DNA from: Candidatus Hydrogenedentota bacterium
GTDB lineage: Bacteria > Hydrogenedentota > Hydrogenedentia > Hydrogenedentiales > GCA-2746185
Assembly (NCBI GenBank): GCA_012965445.1
Contig: DTSJ01000370.1
Coordinates: forward strand, 1-8,283
DNA length: 8,283 nucleotides
Reading direction: 5' to 3'
The position numbers and the translations under genes are program-made. Of this stretch, positions 1 to 6,427 are shown piece after piece (within the stretch, counting starts at the first letter, position 1; the number at the start of each line of letters is the position of its first letter). The notes beneath the pieces were generated by a model, which saw nothing but the letters and a program-made list of their open reading frames with translations, did not search any database and was not told the origin of the DNA.

Positions 1-4
1 GTCA

Positions 5-655
5 CTAGTTTTCAGGTGATTCTTTCGGGGCAGTTATTTTTTCAGGTGATTCTTTCGGGACAGTTATTTTTTTGTGTAGGAATCCGGCTTTCAGTGTAGA
101 TTCAATTAACACTACTAATAAACCATCTGCGGATTTAGCAGAATCTTTTTCTAGGTCTGCGCTAAGTTCAGAGTACTTCCGGAGTAATTCGGAATAACTC
201 TTGCCACGCAAAGTATCTTTAACTGATTTGTGCTCGATTTCCCGAGCCCATTTATTCCTACAGCGTTGAAAGGTGTAGTCGACCAAAGCTCCATCTTTAT
301 CTAATGCGATTATCACCTCTGCGAGCCCCCAGCGATCCAGAACACTAACCGATTGAAGCGTACCAATCATTTGTACATCATCATATACTCTAAAAATTGA
401 GTGTGCACCAAATTCGCCCATGCCAAAACCAGGAAAGATATCACTCATCTCGAGATCTATAGTTACGCCCCGAAAATCAATTATCGATTCGGTATGCGAT
501 TTACGATTCGGAAACATATTCTTCAGATGCAAATCTGGGTCCCTAATACTACAGAATGCCTGGGCAACAACTGTCTCTGAAGCGAACATCCCAACGACGA
601 GAACAATGATAAATAGCATGTAGGATTTGATTGATTTCACCTTTAGAATCTCCAT
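5..655 (-). CDS. Secreted hypothetical protein with two cysteines and a C-terminal 10-residue repeat
   Basis: I do not recognise this protein with certainty. With the ATG at 655 it is 216 residues. It begins with a basic N-region and a hydrophobic core (about residues 13-27), followed by VVAQA and then FCSIRDP, so a Sec signal peptide cleaved near residue 33 is likely. There is no proper lipobox, because Phe precedes the Cys. The mature part has only two cysteines: C35 in CSIRDP and C132 in FQRCRN. They could form a periplasmic disulfide or bind a ligand. The DRWGLAEV segment (108-115) and FQRCR recall small periplasmic proteins encoded beside porins, some resembling FMN-binding domains, but I cannot confirm that. 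Residues 201-216 repeat KESPE-type units. An upstream in-frame TTG at 673 would add six residues. The start overlaps the end of the porin gene by 13 nt, which suggests translational coupling. The stop is TAG at the window edge. Confidence 0.75.
   Translation of the reverse strand: MEILKVKSIKSYMLFIIVLVVGMFASETVVAQAFCSIRDPDLHLKNMFPNRKSHTESIIDFRGVTIDLEMSDIFPGFGMGEFGAHSIFRVYDDVQMIGTLQSVSVLDRWGLAEVIIALDKDGALVDYTFQRCRNKWAREIEHKSVKDTLRGKSYSELLRKYSELSADLEKDSAKSADGLLVVLIESTLKAGFLHKKITVPKESPEKITAPKESPEN
11..70. repeat. Two-copy 30-bp tandem repeat
   Basis: Positions 11-40 and 41-70 are the same 30 bp with a single difference (G at 30, A at 60). The repeat is in frame with the minus-strand secreted protein and encodes a 10-residue Lys/Pro/Glu-rich unit twice at its C-terminus. 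The difference gives Ala in one copy and Val in the other. The near-identity implies a recent slippage duplication. Copy number could vary between strains without changing the reading frame. Confidence 0.95.
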
Positions 656-1722
656 CTCGATTGGAATGTCCAAAAATCACCCACGCTCTGACTTTCAGAG
701 TCGTTAATAAACCTGCTCCATTGTGCACTGAGTGTACAATAACGACTAATTTCGTATCGCACGCCCAAAGTTAGGCTGTTGGAATCGTCCCATGATGTCA
801 CGTTTCGGTTCAGAGTTCGCAATTGGCTGTAAACCAATAGCGACTCTGCCGGAGTCACATAATTAACCTCCACAAAAGCATTATAAATATCGATATTGCC
901 GTCCTGACCATAATTTAACTCCGCGAGAACACCAAAAGGTCCCCAATACGATTGGCCATCTAAACCGATACGCCAAAGTTCTCTATCACTAAACCCATCG
1001 ACAGGTATACTTGCACTAAAGAAGGACGCGCCATAGCCGTTTTCTCCACCATAAATGTTTTCAGATCCAGTTATTGTTCCGAATCGCGCTGAAACAATAT
1101 AACCAGGTAGGCTTATCCTTGGCAGGTTAAGTGACGTGACATCAGAACCGCTACCCCGCATTATTGCGACTTGATACTTGTACTTTTCAAACGAACCGTG
1201 AAATTGTACACCCCAGTCGGCTTTCAAACCGAGATTGTTCGCGGTCAAAACGTTGCGAAGCTCTTTTTGGGTCGCGACGCTGGTGTCTAATCCGTACGGC
1301 ACCTCAAATTTACCAATCCTTAGATTAAACTTATTCAGATCATCTAATGAAAAGTCAATAAAATTGCTAAGAAGAGTTAGCTCGCCTCCATCGTCCATTC
1401 CCTCAAAAAACCCAGGTGGGCGTGGATAACTATCCAAGGTTGCCCAATTGACCTGTAGAACAACTTTAGCAGCGTCACGGTTACCTATCCTAATTTTCTT
1501 GTAAAAGTCGATCCCAAATTCGTTCCACCAACCCCACGAGGACGCATCTTGAGTAGACTCCTGGAGTCTCGAGTTCAGATCGAAAAAAAGTCGGTGATTC
1601 GTATCGGTAACCAACGTTTCGGAGAGAACTGTATACGATGAATCCTCCGCAACTATTGGTTGCGCGTTGATAAGGATTAATATTAATAAGCTGTATTTTA
1701 TCAATCCTGTCCTTTTGTTCAA
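643..1722 (-). CDS. Outer-membrane beta-barrel porin, phosphate-selective porin O/P-like
   Basis: This is a 359-residue protein with an N-terminal signal peptide: NKRTGLIK, then the hydrophobic YSLLILILI, with cleavage after PIVA near residue 25. The rest alternates polar and hydrophobic residues in beta-strand fashion, with aromatic girdles, Gly/Asp-rich loops and a final strand ending in WRF. A C-terminal Phe is the classic beta-barrel assembly signal. The GKFEVPYG segment followed by LGLKADWGVQF resembles porins of the OprO/OprP-like group. The substrate cannot be read from sequence. No ATG start is available: the first in-frame stop upstream is near 1758 and only TTG codons fit. TTG at 1722 has a weak AGAGAA six bases upstream. 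TTG at 1704 is preceded by AAAAGGA and would also leave a signal peptide. The next gene starts inside its last codons, so the two probably form a bicistronic unit. Confidence 0.8.
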   Translation of the reverse strand: MNKRTGLIKYSLLILILINAQPIVAEDSSYTVLSETLVTDTNHRLFFDLNSRLQESTQDASSWGWWNEFGIDFYKKIRIGNRDAAKVVLQVNWATLDSYPRPPGFFEGMDDGGELTLLSNFIDFSLDDLNKFNLRIGKFEVPYGLDTSVATQKELRNVLTANNLGLKADWGVQFHGSFEKYKYQVAIMRGSGSDVTSLNLPRISLPGYIVSARFGTITGSENIYGGENGYGASFFSASIPVDGFSDRELWRIGLDGQSYWGPFGVLAELNYGQDGNIDIYNAFVEVNYVTPAESLLVYSQLRTLNRNVTSWDDSNSLTLGVRYEISRYCTLSAQWSRFINDSESQSVGDFWTFQSRWRF

Positions 1723-1800
1723 AATAAATTCTCTGTCTTCATAAAAACTTGAATCCTATCGGGTGGTAGGCCCTCGACGGTAAACGGCACTATCAAGCTC

Positions 1801-1838
1801 CTATAATTAAGTATACCCGGTTCTTCCCGGGAATGCCT
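1801..1838 (-). promoter_or_regulatory. Weak candidate promoter/operator upstream of the porin gene
   Basis: On the minus strand TATACT (1810-1815) resembles a sigma-70 -10 box, but no good -35 lies 16-19 bp upstream. Directly next to it, CCCGG (1816-1820) and CCGGG (1827-1831) form a 5-bp inverted repeat around a 6-nt loop, where an operator could sit. On the plus strand the same hairpin is followed a few bases later by a T-rich stretch, so it could instead be a weak terminator. The rest of 1723-1864 shows nothing I can name. Confidence 0.2.
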
Positions 1839-1864
1839 TTTTATTGCGGTTTTTAATGCTCTAT

Positions 1865-1890
1865 CCCGTATGGTCAAAAAACTTAGCCGA
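1865..1890 (+). repeat. Left terminal inverted repeat of the rve-type IS
   Basis: This segment, starting CCCGTATGGTCAAAA and ending AGCCGA, is an imperfect inverted copy of three segments on the right side of the element (3257-3278, 3338-3358, 3415-3440). It is the only copy of the motif that I found left of the transposase. Confidence 0.6.
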
Positions 1891-2013
1891 ACTCTTTGTA
1901 CCCTTTGAATATAGAGTCTATAAGTACTTGAGCAGGAAATCTCGGCCTCTTTATTTTCTGCGTGTTTTCGGGGATGATTGCTCCTTTTGTGTGTAGGAAC
2001 ATCGGGAGTTTAT

Positions 2014-3096
2014 ATGAGTTTCATTTTGCAGCCATGGCATATCGTGCTTTTGGCTTTATCGGCAATGATTGACGGCGAACGGGATAAGGCCATTGGCTAT
2101 TTATTGATGGAGAATCAGGTGCTCCGGGAGAAACTGGGCAAGGGTCGCATCTTGCTCAATGACGACCAGCGGCGCAGGCTTGCAGTGAAGGGCAAGGTAC
2201 TAGGCGGAAAGGCCCTCCATGAAATCGTTACGATTGTGACGCCGGATACGATTCTGCGTTGGCATAGGCAATTGGTCGCGAAAAAGTGGGACTATAGCAA
2301 TCGTCGGCAGAGTACAGCAGGGCGTCCGCGTCTGTGAGAGAAGATAGTGCTGCTTATCGTTCGAATGGCCAAGGAGAATGGGGGTTGGGGATACGACCGA
2401 ATTCAGGGCGCGCTGAAGAATGTCGGATATCATATATCCGATACGACTGTCGGCAATGTTCTCAAGGATCATGGTATAGAGCCCGCTCCGGATAGGGAGA
2501 AGAAGACCACGTGGAAAGAATTTCTTAAGACGCATTGGGACGTCATGGGCGCGACAGACTTCACGACGGTCGAGGTCTGGACACCCTGGGGCTTGGAAAC
2601 ATACTACATTCTTATCGTGATGAAACTATCTACGTGACGCATTGAAATCGCTGGAATAACAACCAATCCTGATGGGGAATGGATGAAACAGATGGGCAGA
2701 AATCTGCTCGATTGTTACGATGGGTTTCTGCTGGACGTCCAGTATCTGATTCTTGACCGGGATACGATATTTCAGCCGTTTTCTGACTTTCTTAAAGACT
2801 CGGATACCGATGTAGTTTTGTTGCCTCCCAAGAGTCCGAATTTGAATGCTTACATCGAGCGATATATGCGAGCCATGAAATCTGAGTGTCTCAACAAGTT
2901 CATCTTCTTCGCTGAAAAGTCACTGCGCCGGGCCGTTAACGAATTCACCGAACACTACCACTCCGAACGCAATCACCAAGGCATTGGAAACGAGATCATT
3001 ACGCCCGGGGACGAAGTCGGCCGTAAATGTGGTGAGATTCAATGCAATGAACGATTGGGGGGAATGCTGAAGTACTACTACCGCGATGCCGCGTAG
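2014..3096 (+). pseudogene. IS transposase (rve/DDE integrase core), broken by two in-frame TGA codons
   Basis: One reading frame runs from ATG 2014 to TAG 3096 (360 codons) with no frameshift, but TGA stops interrupt it at codon 108 (2335-2337) and codon 208 (2635-2637). GGGAG at 2004-2008, five bases before the ATG, is a good ribosome site. The N-terminal part carries [21 protein letters not shown] and a [13 protein letters not shown] helix-turn-helix-like segment. The catalytic domain follows with WGYDRIQGAL, D182 in TDFTTVEV, D248 in LILDRDTIF and E282 in LNAYIER, an intact DDE triad with 33 residues between the second D and the E. The C-terminus has HYHSERNHQG and RLGGMLKYYYRDAA, as in full-length relatives. 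The second TGA falls where I recall relatives having Arg, so a CGA-to-TGA change is likely. The product is probably inactive. Assignment to the IS481 or IS3 side of the rve group is left open. Confidence 0.88.
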
Positions 3097-3104
3097 TTTC
3101 AATC

Positions 3105-3120
3105 TTCACGATTCCGTGAA
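3105..3120 (+). other. Hairpin after the transposase stop codon
   Basis: TTCACG (3105-3110) and CGTGAA (3115-3120) pair perfectly around a 4-nt loop, 8 bases after the transposase stop. No T-tract follows, so it is not a standard intrinsic terminator. It may protect the transcript end or block read-through. Confidence 0.4.
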
Positions 3121-3256
3121 AATCTGCTAGCGAGGTGCATCCGGCGAGCTAGTTTCCCGCGGAATCGGCTTCCCACGCCCAACTAAACCCGTACATCGAC
3201 CCAAATCCCGCTCTGTTTTCTGTCTCATTAACAACGAGTCAGAGAGTTTACACGTA

Positions 3257-3278
3257 GGCTGAATATTTTGACCATACG
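3257..3278 (-). repeat. Inner right-end copy of the IS terminal motif
   Basis: Reads GGCTGAATATTTTGACCATACG on the plus strand (22 bases; ends GGCT and ATACG). It is the best match to the inverted left terminus, with 19 of 22 positions identical. It could be the original right end of the element. Confidence 0.6.
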
Positions 3279-3337
3279 ACAGTTTACGGTACACCTCGAT
3301 GCTTTCGCAAGCGGTTCAAACATGACACTTTGACAAC

Positions 3338-3358
3338 GGCTCATAATCTTGAACATCG
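3338..3358 (-). repeat. Middle, degenerate copy of the IS terminal motif
   Basis: Starts GGCTCATAATCTTGAACAT. It shares the GGCT start, the AT-rich centre and the TTGA core with the copies at 3257 and 3417. It begins 81 bp after the first and 79 bp before the third. It is weaker than the others and could be coincidental on its own, but its spacing is regular. Confidence 0.35.
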
Positions 3359-3414
3359 ATCGAAACTCACCGTTATTCTACGATTCACCGACCACCGATC
3401 ATGGAGTTTTGGGT

Positions 3415-3440
3415 TCGGCTGAATAAATTGACACTACGGG
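3415..3440 (-). repeat. Outer right terminal inverted repeat of the rve-type IS
   Basis: Starts TCGGCTGAATAAATTGACAC and ends TACGGG. It matches the reverse complement of 1865-1890 at 19 of 26 positions and the direct copy at 3257-3278 at most positions. It is taken as the outer right end of the element. Confidence 0.55.
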
Positions 3441-3482
3441 GCAATTCCCAGGCTGGAATCGATTTATTTTGGAAACGGATTA

Positions 3483-4004
3483 CTAAGACGTCCCAGTCGC
3501 CGAGGATTGAAGGACCGTGATTGGATCCGAAAATAGTTTCGAATTCGGAATGAGTACTTTGTTCCCCTCGGAATCAATCTCCGTATATCGTAAATCGATG
3601 GCAACGACAATTCCTTCGTAACCCAATATTCGTATACAGTCTCCAATCTCAAATGGTCGATATAACAAGATGAGAATGCCGGAGATGAAATTCGAAATAG
3701 TATCTTTCAGCGCGAATCCAAGCGCGAATCCAGTCAAACCCAAACTCGCAACGAGTGCGGACACGTTGATCCCCATAGTCCCGAGTGCTGTAACCGATGC
3801 AAAGATGATGACCGTTATATTGCTCGTACGTGCGAATATGGCTACGAGATGGTCATCAATGTTCAATCGGTCGGTTACACCGAGTATGACCTTCCTCGAT
3901 GTTTTGGCAAGAACGTAGAACACAAGCAGGATGATAAGAACTTTGATGGCGATCGGCATCAGTGCAGCCACGATATAGGAAATATAGGGTTCAAAATAAC
4001 TCAT
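3483..4004 (-). CDS. Short MscS-family mechanosensitive channel
   Basis: This 173-residue inner-membrane protein contains the MscS core. Hydrophobic TM1 is at about 12-35 and TM2 at about 61-79. The Gly/Ala-rich pore helix TM3 is at about 81-114 (LVASLGLTGFALGFALKD, then ISNFISGILILL). The small beta domain follows at about 116-165, with RPFEIGD and the typical GNKVLIPNSKLF. Such channels open under membrane tension and release solutes after osmotic downshock. The protein stops after the beta domain and lacks the C-terminal alpha/beta vestibule of E. coli MscS (286 residues). Short MscS proteins of this size are known, so it may be complete. The ATG at 4004 is chosen because GGAGGTG lies eight bases upstream; a TTG at 4034 would add ten residues without such support. 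It lies 121 bp after the lipid operon on the same strand and may be co-transcribed or have its own promoter. Confidence 0.87.
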   Translation of the reverse strand: MSYFEPYISYIVAALMPIAIKVLIILLVFYVLAKTSRKVILGVTDRLNIDDHLVAIFARTSNITVIIFASVTALGTMGINVSALVASLGLTGFALGFALKDTISNFISGILILLYRPFEIGDCIRILGYEGIVVAIDLRYTEIDSEGNKVLIPNSKLFSDPITVLQSSATGTS

Positions 4005-4012
4005 TGTCCATT

Positions 4013-4019
4013 CACCTCC
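4013..4019 (-). promoter_or_regulatory. Strong ribosome binding site of the mscS-like gene
   Basis: On the minus strand GGAGGTG is followed by eight bases and then the ATG at 4004. This decides the start against the upstream TTG at 4034. Confidence 0.8.
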
Positions 4020-4047
4020 GGTAAAGTGTATCAATATTTATCGTAAC

Positions 4048-4102
4048 GATCTTGAATTCACCACTACCAAGTTAATCGAAATCTAGAAACAGATTCAAGA
4101 TC
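4048..4102 (-). repeat. 10-bp inverted repeat between the lipid operon and mscS
   Basis: GATCTTGAAT (4048-4057) and ATTCAAGATC (4093-4102) are perfect inverted copies separated by 35 bp. In the minus-strand transcript they could form a long-loop hairpin between the last phosphotransferase gene and mscS. The following sequence is A/T-rich but lacks a real U-tract, so terminator, mRNA processing site and operator are all possible. Confidence 0.4.
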
Positions 4103-4125
4103 CTTTCTCAAAGTCTGGCGTTCTC

Positions 4126-4836
4126 TCAATTGGGGGAATTCTGATTGTCCGAACGTGTGGCGAGCCAGAATACACGGACGGTCTGGAAAAGCGCGATAAT
4201 GCCTTGCGTGACGGTAAGTATCAGCAATGCGGAAACCGCACTATTCAGAAAAAGGCAAACGGTGACAATCAGATACCATTGCGCTTCTTCAAACAGGAAG
4301 AAACGCAGATTGCGCTGGTAAAAACCCTTTCCGCTGAATAGATTCCAGGGGTCGATTGAACATTCTTTGGACGCAATAAGTTTTAAGTAGGGTTGATAGC
4401 AAATTAAAAATATAGTTGTGAAGCCTAGAATGGTTGGGATTTCATAGGCTTGGTGATTGGAGGCTTGAAGAGAAATAGCAACTATAATAAAGGGAAACGC
4501 AACAAAGTCGGAGCATTTGTCCAGCAGGGAACCAACTTTTGAGGATACGCCTCGGTAGCGGGCGAGTTGCCCATCCATACAATCGATAATATAAGCGACC
4601 TGAAGAACGATGCCTGCACTGACAAGGCTTGCCGCGGTATCGGAGAGAATGAGGAGGCAGGAGACGATAGTTAATGCAAACGACATAATCGTAAGTCGAT
4701 TGGGCGTAAGGAAACGCCAGTCTGCGACCGCTAGCAAAAGCAAGTGAGCCATCGGCGTGGCAAATACTCTGGACCACCATTCTTCACGAGGCTGAAAGGT
4801 CGTACTTAGTCGGTCTTTGCGTTTCCCGTAACTCAT
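4126..4836 (-). CDS. CDP-alcohol phosphotransferase (second paralog)
   Basis: This 236-residue membrane enzyme belongs to the CDP-alcohol phosphatidyltransferase family, which transfers a phospho-headgroup or phosphatidyl unit from a CDP-linked donor to an alcohol. The signature is complete: D85-C-M-D88-G89-Q-L-A92-R93, then G102, D106 and D110, matching D-x2-D-G-x2-A-R-x8-G-x3-D-x3-D. The acidic residues bind the metal and the CDP. Hydrophobic segments at about 30-40, 47-66, 70-84, 111-124, 134-153, 186-205 and 206-222 suggest a polytopic protein. An amphipathic N-terminus with REEWWSRVFATP and the TPNRLT motif precedes them. It is clearly related to the gene just upstream (shared WWS, TPNR, DCMDGQ, YRGVSS, FFLF-EA). 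It starts 13 nt after that gene and is the last gene of the operon. The substrate cannot be fixed from sequence. Confidence 0.9.
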   Translation of the reverse strand: MSYGKRKDRLSTTFQPREEWWSRVFATPMAHLLLLAVADWRFLTPNRLTIMSFALTIVSCLLILSDTAASLVSAGIVLQVAYIIDCMDGQLARYRGVSSKVGSLLDKCSDFVAFPFIIVAISLQASNHQAYEIPTILGFTTIFLICYQPYLKLIASKECSIDPWNLFSGKGFYQRNLRFFLFEEAQWYLIVTVCLFLNSAVSALLILTVTQGIIALFQTVRVFWLATRSDNQNSPN

Positions 4837-4849
4837 AACGTATCCCGAA

Positions 4850-5644
4850 TCATTTCTCCATAGGCTTTATGAGTTCGCTATGCTGATCGTTATAAATCTG
4901 GCTTCCGCGTTGCCAGCAGCGCACGAGTCCATAGTAAAGCTGACTGATAGCGAAGACCCAGAGAACTGGCAGGATGACGTTGAAGACAAGTGCCACGGAA
5001 AGCATGAATACAAAAACGGCTTCGTTGAATAAAAAGAATTTTCGCTGCTCGCCCAGAAACCAGAGGAGGTTCTGCCTGAAGCTGTGCTCAATACCGCCAA
5101 CTTTGCTACGTTGTCGGTTTATGGAACCCGCCTCCTGTGACGACTTTTCGAGATAGTTCACATCATGTTCAACTTCAATGAAAATGGTTACGTATTTGAC
5201 ATACACTCGCAGTGAGTAAAAAGTGACCCCTGTAAAGGCCAGGAATACGGGTGTGATGCTGTCCGTTTGCACGAAGGACGCATACGCTATGGCACCGAAC
5301 CACAGAAATATGGTGAGTTGGTCGGTGACTTTGTCGAAGTAATTACCAAAGCGGGAAGACACCCCACGGTACTTCGCCATTTGCCCATCCATACAATCGA
5401 GGATATGACTCAGGTTAATGAGTACTGCCGCGGCGATGAATGCCGGCTGGGATCCGATTAGAATTAGTGCTGAGGCCAATAGAGCAACAATGAAGGAAAC
5501 GGTTGTAATCCGATTGGGTGTAATCCACTTGATGTCAACGATGGCGTAATTGAACAAAATCGCCAAAGGAGACGTTACGAAAGACGACCACCACTCATCG
5601 TTTTTGTTTTTCGTTGCCCATAATTTGAGAACTTTATTATTCAT
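4850..5644 (-). CDS. CDP-alcohol phosphotransferase (first paralog, AK variant)
   Basis: This 264-residue membrane protein is of the same family as the next gene. The active-site motif reads D83-C-M-D86-G87-Q-M-A90-K91, then G100, D104 and D108. All four Asp are present, but the usual Arg after Ala is Lys, a conservative yet uncommon change at a position that contacts the CDP phosphates in family structures. Hydrophobic segments lie at about 47-64, 67-82, 109-124, 129-147, 209-226 and 227-241. A soluble insert at about 158-190 (EHDVNYLEKSSQEAG...), absent from the shorter paralog, explains most of the length difference. ATG 5644 is preceded by AGGT, and the gap to the preceding cytidylyltransferase gene is 6 nt, so the two are co-transcribed and probably act in sequence. 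Whether it uses the same CDP donor as its paralog with a different acceptor is open. Confidence 0.9.
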   Translation of the reverse strand: MNNKVLKLWATKNKNDEWWSSFVTSPLAILFNYAIVDIKWITPNRITTVSFIVALLASALILIGSQPAFIAAAVLINLSHILDCMDGQMAKYRGVSSRFGNYFDKVTDQLTIFLWFGAIAYASFVQTDSITPVFLAFTGVTFYSLRVYVKYVTIFIEVEHDVNYLEKSSQEAGSINRQRSKVGGIEHSFRQNLLWFLGEQRKFFLFNEAVFVFMLSVALVFNVILPVLWVFAISQLYYGLVRCWQRGSQIYNDQHSELIKPMEK

Positions 5645-5650
5645 GGCGAC

Positions 5651-6427
5651 CTATGACACGGTGTTGAGAGATGGTGAAAGATTCGCAACCATCGGAATCA
5701 TAACGGGCTGTTGAGGGTATACGGTTCTGTTCTTTGAGGTCCAAGAAATCAATCTGTCGTAATCTGCGGGAGTATCGACTTCAGTCCAGAATGCGCCGTC
5801 GACGTCTTCATGGAAAATATCCATTCCCTCCTCGATGAAAGAATATAAAACTCCTTCCCACCAGTTGTTCATATCACGATTGGAAACCATCTTTTCGAGT
5901 TGATGTTTGAAAGTTGCGATAAAGCTTTTGTCAATGCGAACAATGCCCACATATTCACAATCCGTTTCAGCATTGGTGAGTTTGTTCCCCGTTTTACGTA
6001 TGCATTTTCCGTCAACACCGAAGCGAAAATCAGCGTCTTCGATTCGGGTCGAATCGGATATCATGACTACGTGGTCTTTCTGATCCAATGCGGTTTGAAG
6101 AACTTCTTTTTCAAAGTAGAGGTCGGCATTCATCAGGAGTAGATCGTCATCCAGAAGATCCTTAGCCAACCACAGCGATGCGATGCTATTGGTGACGCGG
6201 TAAAATGGATTGTCAAAATAGCACACTTGGGAGCCAAGCTCTCTGCGGATGAGATCGCCCTTGTATCCGGTAATTACAGTGATGTCGTGAATGTCATGGC
6301 GATGAAGCATTTCCACGTTTCTACGAATGAGCGACACTCCGTTCGCTTCGATCAGGCACTTGGGTTTATTGTGAATGAGTCCTTGAATCCTCGAACCTAC
6401 TCCGGCAGCCATGATTACGACTTTCAT
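5651..6427 (-). CDS. LicC/PntC-like nucleotidyltransferase (probable cytidylyltransferase)
   Basis: This 258-residue soluble enzyme has the sugar-nucleotidyltransferase (Rossmann-like) fold. The N-terminal nucleotide-binding loop is MAAGVGSRI (6-14) with NKPKCL (20-25). N80-S81 lies in the VTNSIASLW segment typical of phosphocholine and 2-aminoethylphosphonate cytidylyltransferases. N100-A-D102 supplies one metal ligand, EYVGI is at 158-162, and WTEVDTPADY (214-223) supplies the second metal ligand, probably D218. The family couples CTP to a small phosphorylated headgroup and releases pyrophosphate. Since the next two genes encode CDP-alcohol phosphotransferases, the product is most likely a CMP-linked headgroup. 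Its ATG overlaps the TAA of the aminotransferase gene by one base, and AAAGGA lies seven bases upstream. A 2-aminoethylphosphonate, phosphocholine-like or other amino-alcohol phosphate substrate cannot be separated by eye. Residues from about 235 to the end form a Pro-rich tail. Confidence 0.85.
   Translation of the reverse strand: MKVVIMAAGVGSRIQGLIHNKPKCLIEANGVSLIRRNVEMLHRHDIHDITVITGYKGDLIRRELGSQVCYFDNPFYRVTNSIASLWLAKDLLDDDLLLMNADLYFEKEVLQTALDQKDHVVMISDSTRIEDADFRFGVDGKCIRKTGNKLTNAETDCEYVGIVRIDKSFIATFKHQLEKMVSNRDMNNWWEGVLYSFIEEGMDIFHEDVDGAFWTEVDTPADYDRLISWTSKNRTVYPQQPVMIPMVANLSPSLNTVS

Larger units (their letters stand above)
1865..3440 (+). mobile_element. Insertion sequence with a single rve/DDE transposase gene, decayed
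   Basis: The element is defined by its transposase pseudogene (2014-3096) and by inverted end repeats. The left end at 1865-1890 matches the reverse complement of 3415-3440 at 19 of 26 positions. It matches an inner copy at 3257-3278 even better (19 of 22), including an uninterrupted stretch over TTTTGACCATACG. The right boundary is therefore either about 3278 (about 1.4 kb) or 3440 (about 1.58 kb). I chose the outer one because its repeat is the longer. No target-site duplication is visible at either boundary. The element separates the porin pair from the mscS/lipid block. Confidence 0.65.
3097..3482. other. Non-coding right part of the IS and junction with mscS
   Basis: I see no gene here. 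The stretch holds a perfect 6-bp hairpin just after the transposase stop and a CTAGC (3127-3131)/GCTAG (3148-3152) inverted pair. It also holds three direct copies of the IS end motif at 3257, 3338 and 3417. The stop codon of the mscS-like gene lies 43 bp beyond the outermost repeat. Confidence 0.6.

Noticed and set aside
1802..1807. Perfect plus-strand TATAAT as a transposase promoter
   Set aside because: No -35 element at suitable spacing was found, and it lies outside the IS end. Chance in an AT-rich stretch is likely.
2335..2637. In-frame TGA codons as selenocysteine or a reassigned codon
   Set aside because: Other genes here end at TGA (both CDP-alcohol phosphotransferases, IS3 orfA), and the positions are not Cys sites of a redox protein. 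Mutation of a transposase is simpler.
1855..3446. Target-site duplication flanking the rve-type IS
   Set aside because: The bases next to 1865 and 3440, or next to 3278, show no direct repeat. The CGTA/TACG match at the ends is inverted and belongs to the terminal repeat.
3440..3483. MscS gene truncated by insertion of the IS
   Set aside because: The stop codon lies 43 bp before the outermost IS repeat and the protein ends at the natural end of the beta domain, as in short MscS homologs.
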